Of a stretch of 64,000 nt of DNA, positions 12,692-24,850 are shown piece by piece (within the stretch, counting starts at the first letter, position 1; each line of letters opens with the position of its first letter). The notes beneath the pieces are model-generated. The model searched no databases. It saw only the letters and a program-made list of their open reading frames with translations, and was not told where the DNA came from. The position numbers were made by a program, and so were the translations under genes. Source of the stretch: Papio anubis (Eukaryota > Chordata > Mammalia > Primates > Cercopithecidae); assembly GCF_008728515.1 (NCBI RefSeq), contig NC_044989.1, positions 80,997,754 to 81,061,753 of the forward strand. Reading direction: 5' to 3'.

Positions 12692-12873
12692 GCCATCATG
12701 GCGCAACTACCGCAGGAGGAGAAGGCAAAAATAGCTGAGCAGGTGGAGATATTCCATCAAGAGAAAAGCAAGCTGGATGCAGAAGTGGCCAAATGGGACG
12801 ACAGCGGCAATGATATCATTGTACTGGCCAAGCAGATGTGCATGATCATGATGGAAATGACAGACTTCACAAG
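12692..12873 (+). CDS. CTNNA2: CTNNA2 exon encoding the start of the F-actin-binding domain
   Basis: This exon is 182 nt: 60 codons plus the first two bases of an arginine codon. The acceptor is a pyrimidine-rich stretch ending acccacgcag, and the donor is AG|gtgagg. The product runs AIMAQLPQEEKAKIAEQ, EIFHQEKSKLDAEVAKWDD, then SGNDIIVLAKQMCMIMMEM and TDFT, about residues 670-729. It forms the first helices of the C-terminal actin-binding helical bundle, which binds F-actin under tension at cadherin junctions. Its first three residues complete RAIM, the part of the first helix that in alpha-E-catenin restrains actin binding until pulled open. EEKAKI and VEIFHQEKS separate it from CTNNA1, which has QEQKAKI and VASFQEEKS. 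An antisense ORF covers the same bases but lacks the protein similarity, so it is a shadow. Confidence 0.97.
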
Positions 12874-13242
12874 GTGAGGCCCAGAGCCAGGGAGCTGAAG
12901 ATTTTTTCATTAAACCCAGAAGTGTAGCAGTGTGTATTAGCATGTGAGAGCCTGCTGAAAAATTAAAATATACCAAGGCAAGGTGGTGATATTACAAATT
13001 TACATGTATAAGTCAAAATGATCTGGACTTAATTCCTAGCAGATAGGTAGGTCTTTTTGGTCAAGGAGAATAGATTCAATGTTGTAATTATTGTTGTAAT
13101 TATCTACCCTAAGGCAGTCATAAAATCAAACCCCTGGGGATGGGTGACTCATCTTTGGTCTGTGCTATTTTGCAATATGCTTAAATATTATTCTGAAGAT
13201 AAAGTGAATGATTCGTTAATATCCCTTTGGAAAAATATGTAC

Positions 13243-13282
13243 CTGTGTGTGTGTGTGTGTGTGCATGTGCGTGCGCGTGCAT
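13243..13282. repeat. (TG)n with a GTGCGCGTGC core
   Basis: An alternating purine-pyrimidine run, TGTGTG then GTGCGTGCGCGTGCATG, gives a short Z-DNA-prone microsatellite. Confidence 0.8.
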
Positions 13283-15589
13283 GTATACTTGTAGTATGTT
13301 GTAATACTAGCTTGTGATCTAGCATTAATTTAAGCTCACATTTTATTCTTACATATTAAGAATCAGGTACAACTATCTAAGATTCCATTGTTTTCACAGA
13401 GAAATTAAAGTTGTGTAAGATTTATTTCCTTTAACTCTGAGCTAGTACCTTTGACAAATCAAATGACCAGTCAGAATTTTGTCAGGAGACTTTTCTTCAA
13501 CAAGGGTTAGTGCTCTTTCTATCAATGCATTTTGGTCTCTTCTTTAAAAGAAGGTGATATATCTGCCCTTTCAACACAAAGGGCAAACCAAGGGAGAGCA
13601 AAACTCAATAGGAACCTCCCTGAATTTTGAATCAGAGTATCAGGTGATTTGGGGGGAGGTCTCTTACTCTCTGTTTGCGAAATAGTGAAATAACACTTGT
13701 CTTATCAACTTCAGAAGAGAGTTTTTAAATCCAAAGAGATAATGCAAGTATAAATTATGTTGCCATACAAATATAAACTAGCGTTTTACCGTAGGTTTTT
13801 TTCTGGAAAACACACATATACGCGAAGATGTATTAATGATTTAACATGATATTTGTTATTGAAATAATATAAGATATATGGGAATGTCAAGACATCATCT
13901 GATGGGTGGCAACTTTTTTTAATGGTTGTCGAATGCTTCTAATAAGAAAAGGCTAGAGTTGATTAAAAGTTATAATTTAATATGGAATATCTCTGTGTCA
14001 CCCCCTTTGCCTCTGGCCAATATGTACTAATGACATAGCTTGGCCCTTTTTCCAAATATTTTAAAATTGTTTTTTACTTCAGTGGAATGACTTTACTGTT
14101 ATGAAGGAGCCTTTCGAGACTTTTAAATGTCATTGTATTCATGAGAAGTTCAAATTTGTACATTTGGTTAGTCTTTGTAGACTTCACACATTTATTTCAC
14201 AAAACGTAACAGCAGGAAAAAAGTCTGAACCATTATTTCAGTCTGAAACTTCCTACAAATCAGACTATTATGGCAGCCTCAGTCGTTGTTTCTCAAGGCC
14301 TATGATGACTTAATTTGCTTGCTTTCAACATTTTATTAGTACTTTATCTGATGATTATCCAATCCATTAATAGCATCACTTGAACAAATAATCTCATTAA
14401 AGTGAATAATGAATCTGGTCATGTTACTAGTTTTGATCAGGAGCACATTTTATAATTCTCTAGATTATATAACTGGTCAAGGCACAGTTATAAAAGATAT
14501 ATTTGAGGGGTCTTATTACATGGTGTTAAATAAGGCACATGTCTGTTAGTCAAAGTATAGTTTTAAAAGTGAGAAGAAGGTGTCTTCAATTTCCTAGGAA
14601 TTTCATATCATTTTATGCTGATTTAAATAATGAAATGTCTAGGGAGCTACTAGTTACAATTTTTCCCACCGCGTGATGAGTAGTTTTGTGCTCTTTTCGT
14701 TAGGGCACAGGGAGGAGTATAGTAATTAATGACTAGAGAACCAGAGTAGACTGTGTGTTTGAAATGCAACATAGGAAGTTGAGGCTTCATTGCTGCCTCG
14801 ATCTGCACAGCCTGTTTTTTTACAGACAGCTGAATAGTGCCTTTCTTTGTGGCCTCTCACCTAAGTTCACTATATTTGACCTTACACATTGTTATTATTG
14901 CCCTTCCACTTGCGTATTCCACTTCAAGGAGGAATAATTTTAGGTCCGTAACTCTAAACATTCTTAAGTACCATTTTCTCTTATTTAAAGAAATGGATAT
15001 AACTGATTAGGAATTGAAACTTGGCTACCTTCCTTAATGTATATGTGTAAAGGGCATGTGGGTACACAATACCCTGGCATTTATTATCTTATTATTTTAT
15101 TCTTATCACTAGCTAATTCATTAATTTGATTCAGTAATTTCAATGATATCCACTCCATTATTATTAAAATTGGAAGGGTTCTGCCTCATTATATGTGTAA
15201 TAACTTCTTCATGGAAGATAAAACTGATTATGCCTCATGTCTTTTTCCCACTCAGTTCTTGACTTCCATCTCATCGACAATGGCAGAAGCACCATCCTGC
15301 ATGGAGTGAATTCATGCTTTTCATGTCATTTTTCAGAAAGAAATAGCATGTTGCTAGTCTTGCTTCCCAATAACAAAAGGTGTGCAGATAGCAACAGCTC
15401 AAGTTTAATTGTACAGCAAAGAACAAACCTGTTTTTAGAATCAAACTTAAGTTCAAATCTTCAACAGTTTTGAGACCGACTGTCAAATACTGAGCACTAG
15501 ACTCAGAAATCATATAATCATTCTATGTTTCCCAAACTTGATTTCCTGGCTTAGTTCACATGCTCAGTAGTACCTCAGCTGGTCTTTCG

Positions 15590-15920
15590 GTTCAGATTCT
15601 CCACTCATCCAGGCCACATCTGTCCAGTGAAGGGCAGTCATCCAGCTTCCTTTGCACCAAAACTTTCATTAGCTCCTTTTTTCACAGAATAAAAATCCTT
15701 GTGTTTGCTCTTCAAGGTCTACCTTTCTTGACCTTTAGGCTTCTGTCCTAATTTTGTAGATGTTTAACGTCTGACCTTACAATCTATTCCAGGAAGTACC
15801 TGAAACAGTTCAACTTGTGATTCTGTAGTTCTACCTGAGTTCTTGAAATTCCCCAGATGCACTCAACTGTTCCACTGTGCTGTCTTCATACTGCCTCAGC
15901 TGATTAGGAAAATTTCCCAA
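15590..15920 (+). repeat. L2 LINE fragment, sense
   Basis: 'aaaatccttgtgtttgctct' then 'tcaaggtctacctttcttga' and 'ttgaaattccccagatgc' follow the order of the L2 3' coding end. Identity is low. Confidence 0.5.
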
Positions 15921-16701
15921 GCATATTCAGAAGTCTCTGAAAAGTGACTTTTATGGTTCAGTACATTTGCAAATACCCTTTTTATGTGCTATATCTCATT
16001 ATTGGAGAGTCACATTAGGTATTAACATGTTAGAGGTATTGAGAAGGCATAAAAAATAACTTGGATTAACTCAGAATTTGAATTTTGAATACTAAGTATA
16101 TTAACTCAGAATATACTGAGGCATAGATTTTTCACATTACTACTTATTACCTTCTCACAAAATAAATGTGAATTAGTTCATAAATGGTGATGTGACGGCA
16201 GTGATGCGGTAATACTTTTCCTTGACTTTCTTTTTTGGAGTGACCACTTCACAGGAAAGACTCCAGATATTGACCTTTGCATCAGAATTACCTATGTCCA
16301 AAAGAGAGAATGTTTCAAGAATCTATATAAGTAGAGTTAATTATATGGCTTGATGCTCTTTCCAAGGAAACTAAAAACATACTCCAGATGGGACAATATG
16401 ATTGCTCCTGCATTCAGAACATGAGATTACCCATAGCATCTTTTAAAACCCACAAAATACAAAATCTGCTCTAAGGTAGAAAAACACAAGGGCTATGGGT
16501 CGCAATTTTAAAATGGGGAGATAAACCAATGTGGCCAGTTTTCTTGTCGATATTGTCTTCCATGGATAAGAAGACTCAAACTTCTGATGCTTTCATGGAT
16601 GTGATTTTCTTTTTCTCCTTTTTTTTTTTTTTGCTGTTGGCTATTTGTTTCTTGTTTCAGTGCCCACTTCACATTATCTGAATGACTGTAGCTCATTTTG
16701 A

Positions 16702-16751
16702 CTTGTGCTGTCCAATATAGTAGCCACTAGCTGTATATGACTACTTAAATT
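16702..16751 (+). mobile_element. hAT-type DNA transposon, left part (split by LINE-1)
   Basis: 'gtgctgtccaatatagtagc' followed by 'cactagctgtatatgactac' matches the terminus of a non-autonomous hAT-Charlie-type element. The sequence stops abruptly at the start of antisense LINE-1 and resumes 5.6 kb later at 22388-22524. Confidence 0.7.
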
Positions 16752-18860
16752 GTTTTTTTATTATGGTATATATCATGGAGTTTACCATCTCAATCCTTTG
16801 TAAGTGTATATTTCTATGGCATTCAGCACATTTACATCTTTGTGCAACCATTACCACCCTCCATCTCCAGAACATGTTCATCTTCCTCAACAGATACTCT
16901 GTACCTACAGAATGTAAATTCCCCATCTGCCTTCCGTTTCTATGAATTTGACTAATATAGGAATTTCATATAAGTTGAGTCATACAATATTTGTTCTTTT
17001 GTGACTGGCTTATTTCATTTAGCACAATGTCTTCAAACTTCATGCATATATTGTAGCATATACTCAAATGCTTTTCCTTTTAAAGGTTTAATAATGTTCC
17101 ATTGAATGCATATACCACCCACATTTTCTTTATCATCTCTTAATGGGCACTTCAGTTGCTTCCACCTTTTGGCTATTATGAATAATGCTGCACTGTACAT
17201 GAGTGTATAAGTATACAAGTTCCTGCTTTCATTTCTTTTAAGTGTATACCCAGAAGTGGAATTGCAGGATCATATAGTAATTCTTTTAAATGTTTGAGGA
17301 ATCACAATTTTATTTTTCACAGTGGCTGCACCATTTTACATTCCCACCAGCAATACACAAGTGTTCCAAGTTTTCCACAATGGTCAAATTTCTCCACATC
17401 CTTGCCAAAGCTTGTTTTCTGTTTTTCTTGATAGTAGCCATCCTAAAGATGTGAAGTGGTATCTCATGGTGGTTTTAATTTGTATTTCCCTAATGATTAA
17501 TTATGTTAAACATCTTTCCTATGCTTATTGGCATTGTATATCTCCTTTGGAACAATGTCTGTCCAAGTCTTTTGCCCATTTTTCAGTTGGGTTGTTTGCT
17601 TTTTTGTTGTTGAGTTGTAGGAGTCCTTGGTATATTCTGGATATTAATTTCTTATCATGAATTACAAATTCCTGATAAAGAATTACTATTTTCTCTTATT
17701 TTATTGGCTTTGTTTTCACTATTTGTTGATAGTGTTCTTTGACACACAAAAGTTTTTAATCTTGAAGTTCAACATCTATTTTTTTGTATTATTGCTTATA
17801 CTTTTCGTGTCATATCCAAGAAATTATTACCAAATCCAATGTCATGAAGTTTTCTCCTGTGTTTTCTTCGAGTTTTATACTTTAGTTCTTATGTTTATGT
17901 CTTTCATCTATTTTCAGTTAATTTTTAAATGAGGTATAACATGAGTACTGCTGCTTCTTTTGCATGTAGATAATCCAGTTTTCCCAGCACCATTTATTGA
18001 AAACACTGCCCTTTTCCAAGACCTAAATCTTAGCAAAAATCTTAATACCTTTGTGGAAAATCATTTGACTTTATATATGTAAGGGTCTATTTTTGAACTC
18101 CACTCTATTCCATTGGTCTCCATGTCTGTCTTTATGCCAGCATGACAGTGTTTTGATTATTGTAAGTTCTAAAATCAAAGTGTGAGGCCTACCATTTTTG
18201 TTCTTTTCAAGATTGCTTTGGCTATTTGTGTTGCCTTGAGATTCCATGTGAATTTTAGGATCGATTTTTTAATTTTGGCCAAAAATGCCTTTGGGTTTTG
18301 ATAGAGATTACAGTGGATCTGTAGATCTCTTTCAGTAGTATTGACATCTTAAGTCTTCCAATCCACATTTATTGAATGATTTTCCATTTACTTTTGTAAT
18401 TTCAACAATATTTTGTAGTTTTCAGCATGCAAGTCTTCTGACTCCTTGGTTAAGCTTATTGCTAAACATTTAATTTTTTTTGATACTATTGTAAATGGAG
18501 TTATTTTCTTCATTTTCTTTTAGGATTTTTTTTATTACTAGTGTCTAGAAACATTTTGTATCCTGTGACTTGCCTGAATTCAGTTATTAGTTTTACCAGG
18601 ATTTCTTTTTAAGAATCTTAAGCATTTTCTACATGTAAGATCATGTCACCTGTTAACAGAGATAATGTTGCTTCTTCCTTTCCAATTTGAATGCCTTTTA
18701 GTTCTTTAACTTGCCTGATTGCACTGGCTGGGACTTCCAGTACTATGTTAAATAGGAGTGGCAAGAGCAGGCATCCTTGCTTTGATCCTAGTCTTAGAGG
18801 TAAAGCTTTTGTTATTCACCATTGAGTATACATAAAGTAAGCTGTGGGTTTTAAAATTTT
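16752..18860 (-). mobile_element. LINE-1 (older primate/mammalian type), antisense 3' portion
   Basis: The + strand reads as reverse-complement L1. The 3' UTR comes first ('tatatatcatggagtttacc', 'gtgactggcttatttcattt'), followed by the ORF2 C-terminal and reverse-transcriptase region ('tgtcatatccaagaaattat', 'ccaatccacatttattgaat', 'ggacttccagtactatgtta'). The reading frames are broken throughout. It is more diverged than the L1PA/PB element nested at its right edge. Confidence 0.9.
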
Positions 18861-18914
18861 CACTAAGATGAAATAAAACTGAAACATTGACAGTTTCTTT
18901 TAAAGCTAAAAACC

Positions 18915-20396
18915 TGTGTGGTGTTATTTCTGAGGTCTCTGTTATGTTCTATGGTGTATATGTATGTTTTGGTACCAGTACCATGCTGTTTTGGTTACTG
19001 TAGCTTTGTAGTATAGTTTGAAGTCAGGTAGCATGATGCCTCCAGCTTTGTTCTTTTTGCTTAGGATTGTCTTGGCTCTACAGGCTTTTTTTGTTGTTAC
19101 ATATGAAATGTAAAGTAGTTTTTTCTAATTCTGCAAAGAAAGTCAATGGTAGCTTGATGGGAATAGTACTGAATCTACAAATTACTTTGGGCAGTGTGGC
19201 CATTGTCACGATATTGATTCTTCCTATCCACGAGCATGGAATGTTTTTCGATTTATTTGCATCCTCTCTTACTTCCTTAAGTAGTGCCTTGTAGTTCTCC
19301 TAGAAGAGTTCTTCACATCACTTGTAAGTTGTATTCCTAGGTATTTTATTCTCTTTGTAGCAATTGTGAATGGAAGTTCATTCATGATTTGGCTCTCTGC
19401 TTGTCTATTGTTGGTGTATAGGAATGCCTGTGATTTTTGCACATTGATTTTGTATCCTGAGACTTAGCTGAAGCTGCTTATCAGCTTAAGGAGTTTTTTT
19501 GGGCAGAGACAAGGGTTTTTTTGTTTGTTTGTTTGTTTTTTTGTTTGTTTGTTTGTTTGTTTGTTTTTGAGATGGAGTCTCGCTCTGTCTCCCAAGCTGG
19601 AGTGCAGTGGTGCAATCTCGGCTCACTGCAAGCTCCGCCTCCCGGGTTCACGCCATTCTCCTGCTTCAGTCTTCCAAGTAGCTGGGACTACAGGCACCCA
19701 CCACCACACCTGGCTAATTTTTTGTGTGTGTTTTTAGTAGAGATGAGGTTTCACCATGTTAGCCAGGATGGTCTCTATCTCCTGACCTCGTGATCCGCCC
19801 GCCTCGGCCTCCCAAAGTGCTGGGATTACAGGCCTGAGATACTGTGCCAGGCCAACAAGGGGTTTTTCTAAGTACATAATCATGTCGTCTGCAAACAGAG
19901 ACAATTTGACTTCTTCTCTTTCTATTTAAATAAACTTTATTTCTTTCTGTTGCCTGATTGCCCTGGCCAGAACTTCCAATACTATGTTGAATAGGAGTGA
20001 TGAGAGAGGGCATCCTTGTCTTGTGCCCGTTTTCAAAGGGAATACTTCCAGCTTTTGCCCATTCAGTTTGATATTGGGTATGGGTTTGTCATAAATAGCT
20101 CTTATTATTTGGTATGTTCCATCAATGCCTAGTTTGTTGAGAGTTTTCAACATGAAGTGATGTTGAATTTTATCAAAGGCCTTTTCTGCTTCTATTAAGA
20201 TAATCATGGTTTTTTACATTGGTTCTGTTTATGTGATGAATTATGTTTATTGATTTGCCTATGTTGAACCAACCTTGAATCCCAAGGATGAAGTCGACTT
20301 GATCATGGCGGATAAGCTTTTTGATGTGCTGCTGGATTTGGTTTGCCAGTATTTAATTGAGGATTTTCATATCAGTGTTCATCAGGGATATTGGCC
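18915..20396 (-). mobile_element. 5' inverted arm of a twin-primed L1PA/PB element
   Basis: The + strand is reverse-complement L1 ORF2, from 'tgtgtggtgttatttctgag' through 'ggtaccagtaccatgctgtt' to 'catcagggatattggcc'. An AluY interrupts it at 19516-19853. The left edge corresponds in L1 sense to the bases just before 'tctacaaccatctgatc', which is where the sense arm begins at 20397. The two arms are therefore one insertion with the 5' part inverted. The antisense frame at 19926-20207 is a decayed piece of reverse transcriptase. Confidence 0.9.
19509..19862 (-). mobile_element. AluY-type SINE, antisense, inside the L1 arm
   Basis: A (GTTT)n-rich tail at 19516-19566 precedes 'gagatggagtctcgctctgt', and 'gcctcccgggttcacgccat' indicates a younger Alu. 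The copy ends with 'ctgtgccaggcc'. The flanking 'acaaggg' at 19509-19515 and 19855-19861 is the target-site duplication. It inserted after the L1 it interrupts. Confidence 0.93.
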
Positions 20397-21705
20397 TCTA
20401 CAACCATCTGATCTTTGACAACCCAGACAAAAACAAGCAACGGGGAAAGGATTCCCTATTTAATAAATGGGTGCTAGGAAAACTGGCTAACCATATGCAG
20501 AAAACTGAAACTAGACCCCTTCCTTACACCTTATACAAAAATTAAGATGGATTAAAGACTTAAATGTAAAACCCAAAACCAAAAACAAACAAACAAAAAC
20601 CCTAGAAGAAAACGTGGGTATAACCATTCAGGACAATAGGTGTGGGCAAAGACTTCATGACTGAAACACCAAAACCAATTGTAACAAAAACCACAGTTGA
20701 AAAATGGGATCTAATTAATCTAAAGAGCTTCTGCACAGCAAAAGAAACTAGCATCAGAGTGAACAGGCCACCTACAGAATGGGAGAAATTTTTTGTAAAC
20801 TACCCATCTGACAAGGTTCTAATATCCAGAATCTACAAGAAACTTAAACACAGTTACAAGAAGAAAAGCACTATCAAAAAGTGGGCAAAGGATATGAACA
20901 GACACTTGGCAAAATAAGACATTTATGTGGCCAATAAACATATAAAAAAAGCTCATCATCACTGATCATTAGAGAAATGCAGTTCAAAACCACAATGAGA
21001 TACCATCTCATGTCAGTCAGAATAGAGATCATTAAAAAGTCAGGAAACAATAGATGCTGGCAAGGCTGTGGTGAAATAGGAATGTTTTTACACTGTTGGT
21101 GGGAGTGTAAATTAGTTGAACCATTGTGGAAGACAGTGTGGCGATTACTCAAGGCTCTAGAACCAGAAATAATACCATTACTGGACATATACCCAAAGGA
21201 TTATAAATCATTCTACTACAAAGACACATGCATATGTATGTTTATTGCAGCACTATTTACAATAGCATAGACTTGGAACCATCTCAAATGCCCATCAGTG
21301 ATAGACTGGCTAAAGAAAATCTGGCACATAAACACAATGGAATACTATCCAGCCATAAAGAAGAATGAGATCATGTTAATTGCAGGGACATGGATGAAGC
21401 TGGAAGCCATCATTCTCAGCAAACTAACACAGGAACAAGAAAACACTCCATGTTCTCACTCATAGTTAGGAGTCGAACAATGAAAACACATGGACACAGG
21501 GAGGGGAACAACACACACTGGGGCCTGTCAGGGGTTGGGGAGCAAGGGAAGGAAGAGCATTAGGACAAATACCTAACACATGCAGGGTTTAAAACCTAGA
21601 TGACAGGTTGATAGGTGCTGCAAACTACCATGCCACATGTAAACCTATGTAACCTGTACGTTCGGCAGACATATCCTGAACTTAAAGTAAAAAAAAAAAA
21701 AAAAC
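20397..21705 (+). mobile_element. 3' sense arm of the twin-primed L1PA/PB element
   Basis: Sense L1 runs from 'tctacaaccatctgatcttt' through the end of ORF2 ('tggaagacagtgtggcgatt', 'tactatccagccataaagaa') and the 3' UTR ('ggacacagggaggggaacaa', 'cctgaacttaaagtaaaa') to a poly-A tail at about 21689-21704. ORF2 is broken by frameshifts and stops. The 3' UTR type places it among older primate L1s. Confidence 0.93.
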
Positions 21706-21711
21706 TAAAAA

Positions 21712-22387
21712 AACTAAAAAGGGATTTATATAGGACCCAGATATTTTGCTCTCAGACATTTATCCAGAGACATAAAAACTTGTATTTACCCCAAATCCTA
21801 TACATAAACATTTACATCAGGTTTATTTGTAATAGTCCCAAACTGGAAACTACCCAAATGTCCTTCATTGGGCAAATGGTTAAGCAAACTGTGTTACATC
21901 TAGGCCATAGACTACTACTCAGCAATAAAAATGCATGCAATGATTTGGATAAACCTTAAGATAATTATGCTGAGTGAAAAACAGTTATCTCAAATATTGC
22001 ATACAGTATGATTCCATTTAGATGGCATTCCTGACATAAAATTTTAAAGGTGGAGAAGAGATTCATGATTTAGGAATGTGTTAGGGATGGGTTAAATGGT
22101 ATAAAGAGTATGAAAGAAACTTGTGGTAATAGTACAGTTTTGTGTCTCAATTGTAGTAGTCACTTGAAGCTATACTTACACAAGTGCATAAAAAATAGTG
22201 AAAGATGAATATTCCCTATGAATTTTACCAGTATCAGTTTCCTGGTTTTGCTATTGTACTGTAGTTATACAAGATATTAACATTGAGAAAGGCTGGGAGA
22301 AGAATGAATAGGACATTTCTATACATATCTTTGAATTACCTCAATATCTATAATATTTCAAAATAAAAAGTTAAAAATAGAAGACAG
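21712..22387 (+). mobile_element. Older LINE-1 (L1M type), sense 3' end
   Basis: 'cccaaactggaaactaccca', 'ttatgctgagtgaaaaacag', 'agtatgattccatttagatg' and the terminal 'tatttcaaaataaaaagtta' are in L1M 3' order. It ends where the split hAT element resumes. Confidence 0.8.
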
Positions 22388-22524
22388 AATTAAATAAATC
22401 TAGTTCCTCAGTCACACTAGCCATCTTTTAAGTGTCCTGTAATTACATGTGGCTAATGACTCCATATTGGATAGTGCAGAGTTATAGAATGCCCATCATT
22501 ACAGAAATTCTGTTAACATTGCTA
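22388..22524 (+). mobile_element. hAT-type DNA transposon, right part (split by LINE-1)
   Basis: 'agttcctcagtcacactagc' then 'catgtggctaatgactccat' and 'attggatagtgcag' form the other half of the element begun at 16702, with the terminal segment inverted relative to the left end. Confidence 0.7.
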
Positions 22525-23149
22525 TAGACACTCGAATGTCTGAAGGAGCTTTAGAATTCACTTGAAACCTATTAATGATAGCATTAAAAGAAAATGCTAC
22601 CCTTGCTACATAAGCCAAATTCAAGGTCTTCTCTTTTAAAGATACTAGTTATTATTCCACAGTTATTCCTCAACTACCAGTAAGGGCAACCACACCACAC
22701 CATCTGTTATGTAAGCAAAAGGAAATGAGTAACTTTGGTCCCCCGCCCCCAGAAATGGCCCGACTATTTTTTTTCTGTTTCCCTTCTCTTCTGTTCACGA
22801 TGTGGGAAAAGTGGGTCATGTCACTAATTTTGTGCTCATTTAAAGAAACCTGGGCCTTGAAACTTTCTTAGAAGGTGTTACATCATACTCAGAACCACAT
22901 ATGAGATATTCAGGATTTCCCAGATGATTCAAATAATTTTCTTCATTTTACACATGACTTTAACTGCGTTTTAGTAGTTCAAATTTTTATGAATATTTAG
23001 ACAATTGAATTTGGCAGTTGGCAATTTTTCTCATGTTCTTTTTCTGGGTATTTTTGCATTCTGTGTTTATATTTTATAGTAATACATTTACTTATACAGA
23101 ATTTAAAGATAAAAGGTAATAAAATTTAAAAATAAAATTGGGAAAGGAT

Positions 23150-23735
23150 TAACTTTTCAATGTATTGTCAAGGGACAATTGGTTACTGGTTAGAAAAATA
23201 GAGTGTGATTCCTATCTTACCCTATACAAAAGGCATAAACTATAGGTGGATTTAATATCTAAATATAAAAAGGAAACTTTAAAATTTTACAATAAAATGG
23301 AAGGATATTTTTAATTACCTTGGGATAAGAGCGAGCTTCTTAAACAATATATGAAAAGCACAAACTATAGTATGAATGATTAATACATTTGACTACAATA
23401 AAATTAAAATTTGTTTTTAAAAATTGTAAAAAAAGAAACCTAACATACAGCCAAGACTAGAAGTAATTTGCAATATAACAAAAGATCAGAATCCAAAATA
23501 CCTGAAGAGCTTAGATAAGCAATTTAGAAAAAGAGTCAATAGAAAAATATGTGAAAGATTTGAAGACAACTCAGAGAAAATATATAAATCATTAATAATG
23601 ATCAATAAATGATTGAGACTCAGTCTGTTCTGTCATAACAGAAATGAAAATTAATTTTTTTATAACCATCAACTTGACAAGTGAATACATTTTAACATTG
23701 AAATGACTGAACATATCTACAGAAAAATAAATATG
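23150..23735 (+). mobile_element. Ancient LINE-1 ORF2 fragment, sense
   Basis: 'tatacaaaaggcataaacta', 'gatcagaatccaaaatacct' and 'gaaaaatatgtgaaagattt' keep the order of the L1 ORF2 3' coding region at low identity. The frames are destroyed. Confidence 0.6.
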
Positions 23736-23737
23736 CC

Positions 23738-23894
23738 ACTGTCCTCCTCCTCCTGGGTTCAAGCGAACCTCTCATATCAGCCTCCAAGTAGCTGGGACTA
23801 CAGGATAGTCTTGAGCCTCTGAGCTCAAGCAATCTATCAGCCTCAGCCTCCCAAAGTGCTGGGATTACAGGTGTGAGGCACCATGCCCAGCCAA
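23738..23894 (-). mobile_element. Alu fragment, antisense, internally deleted
   Basis: 'tcctcctcctcctgggttca' and 'caagtagctgggactacagg' jump directly to 'agctcaagcaatctatcag' and 'cccaaagtgctgggattaca'. The middle (the 'ctaattttt' to 'tttcaccatg' section) is missing. Confidence 0.85.
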
Positions 23895-24279
23895 TATATG
23901 ATTTTAATTAAAGTAACTTGTACAACTATCACCTAGCTCAAGAAACCTTCATATACCTTTTCTAAGTCACAATACCTTTATTCTCGACTAGTTATAACTA
24001 TTACTTTGAGCTTTTTCAAGATCTGATGATGGTCTATGGAGGGAAAAAGCCCTGAACTTTGTAGCATTTGCTTATGTCCATGAAGTAAATATTCCCATCA
24101 TGGCAGATTTTAAGCTCCCAACATTTCAACTGGCTTGCCCAGTTCCTAAAAACCTAACAAATAATTCTCGTATGTATGAGCCTATTCAGCACTCATGTCA
24201 ATTCTGTCATTTCTTTCTTTGGGTTTCCTTCTGTTTTTTTGTTTTGTTTTGTTTTTTTACTACCTAAGTGAGCATCTTT

Positions 24280-24612
24280 AGTTTTTAGTTGCTTCTGATA
24301 ATATCAGTATTATGTAACTTAATGAAATTATTTTCCTTCTGATATTCTGGAAGAGTTTAAATAGCATTGAGATTATCTTCTCTTTAAAGGTTTAGTTAAC
24401 TCCTACAAGAAACTACCTGGATTTACTGATATTTTTCTTTTTTTTTTTAGTGAGTTCTATCTGACAACTTTCTTTCTTCCATGGAAATCAGACTGTTTCA
24501 ATTTTTCAAAATCTCCTTTCTGGTCCATTTTGATAAATTATATTCTCCTAGAAACTTATTTCATCTGTTTTCACATTTATTTACATATATTTGAGAAAGC
24601 AGCTTTATGATA

Positions 24613-24650
<38 letters not shown>

Positions 24651-24850
24651 TTTCTAAGATTATTGCTCTTTTCTAAGGTTATTGCTCTCTTATCTTTTTT
24701 ATGTTTGGATATTTTTCTCCTATTTTTTCTTGATAGCATTCTAAATGTATTTTCTATATCTTTTTGGTTTAGAGCTAGTTTTAGGATTTATTCATAACTT
24801 CTATTGTTTTGTTTTCTGACTCATTAATCTGTTTGTAATTTTATTAGTTT
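24280..24850 (-). mobile_element. Ancient LINE-1 fragment, antisense, with a T33 run
   Basis: 'ttctgatattctggaagagt' and 'attctcctagaaacttattt' resemble reverse-complement L1M ORF2. A run of 33 T lies at 24615-24647, followed by two near-identical 19-20 nt units ('ttttctaagattattgctc'). Identity is low and the boundaries are approximate. Confidence 0.5.
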
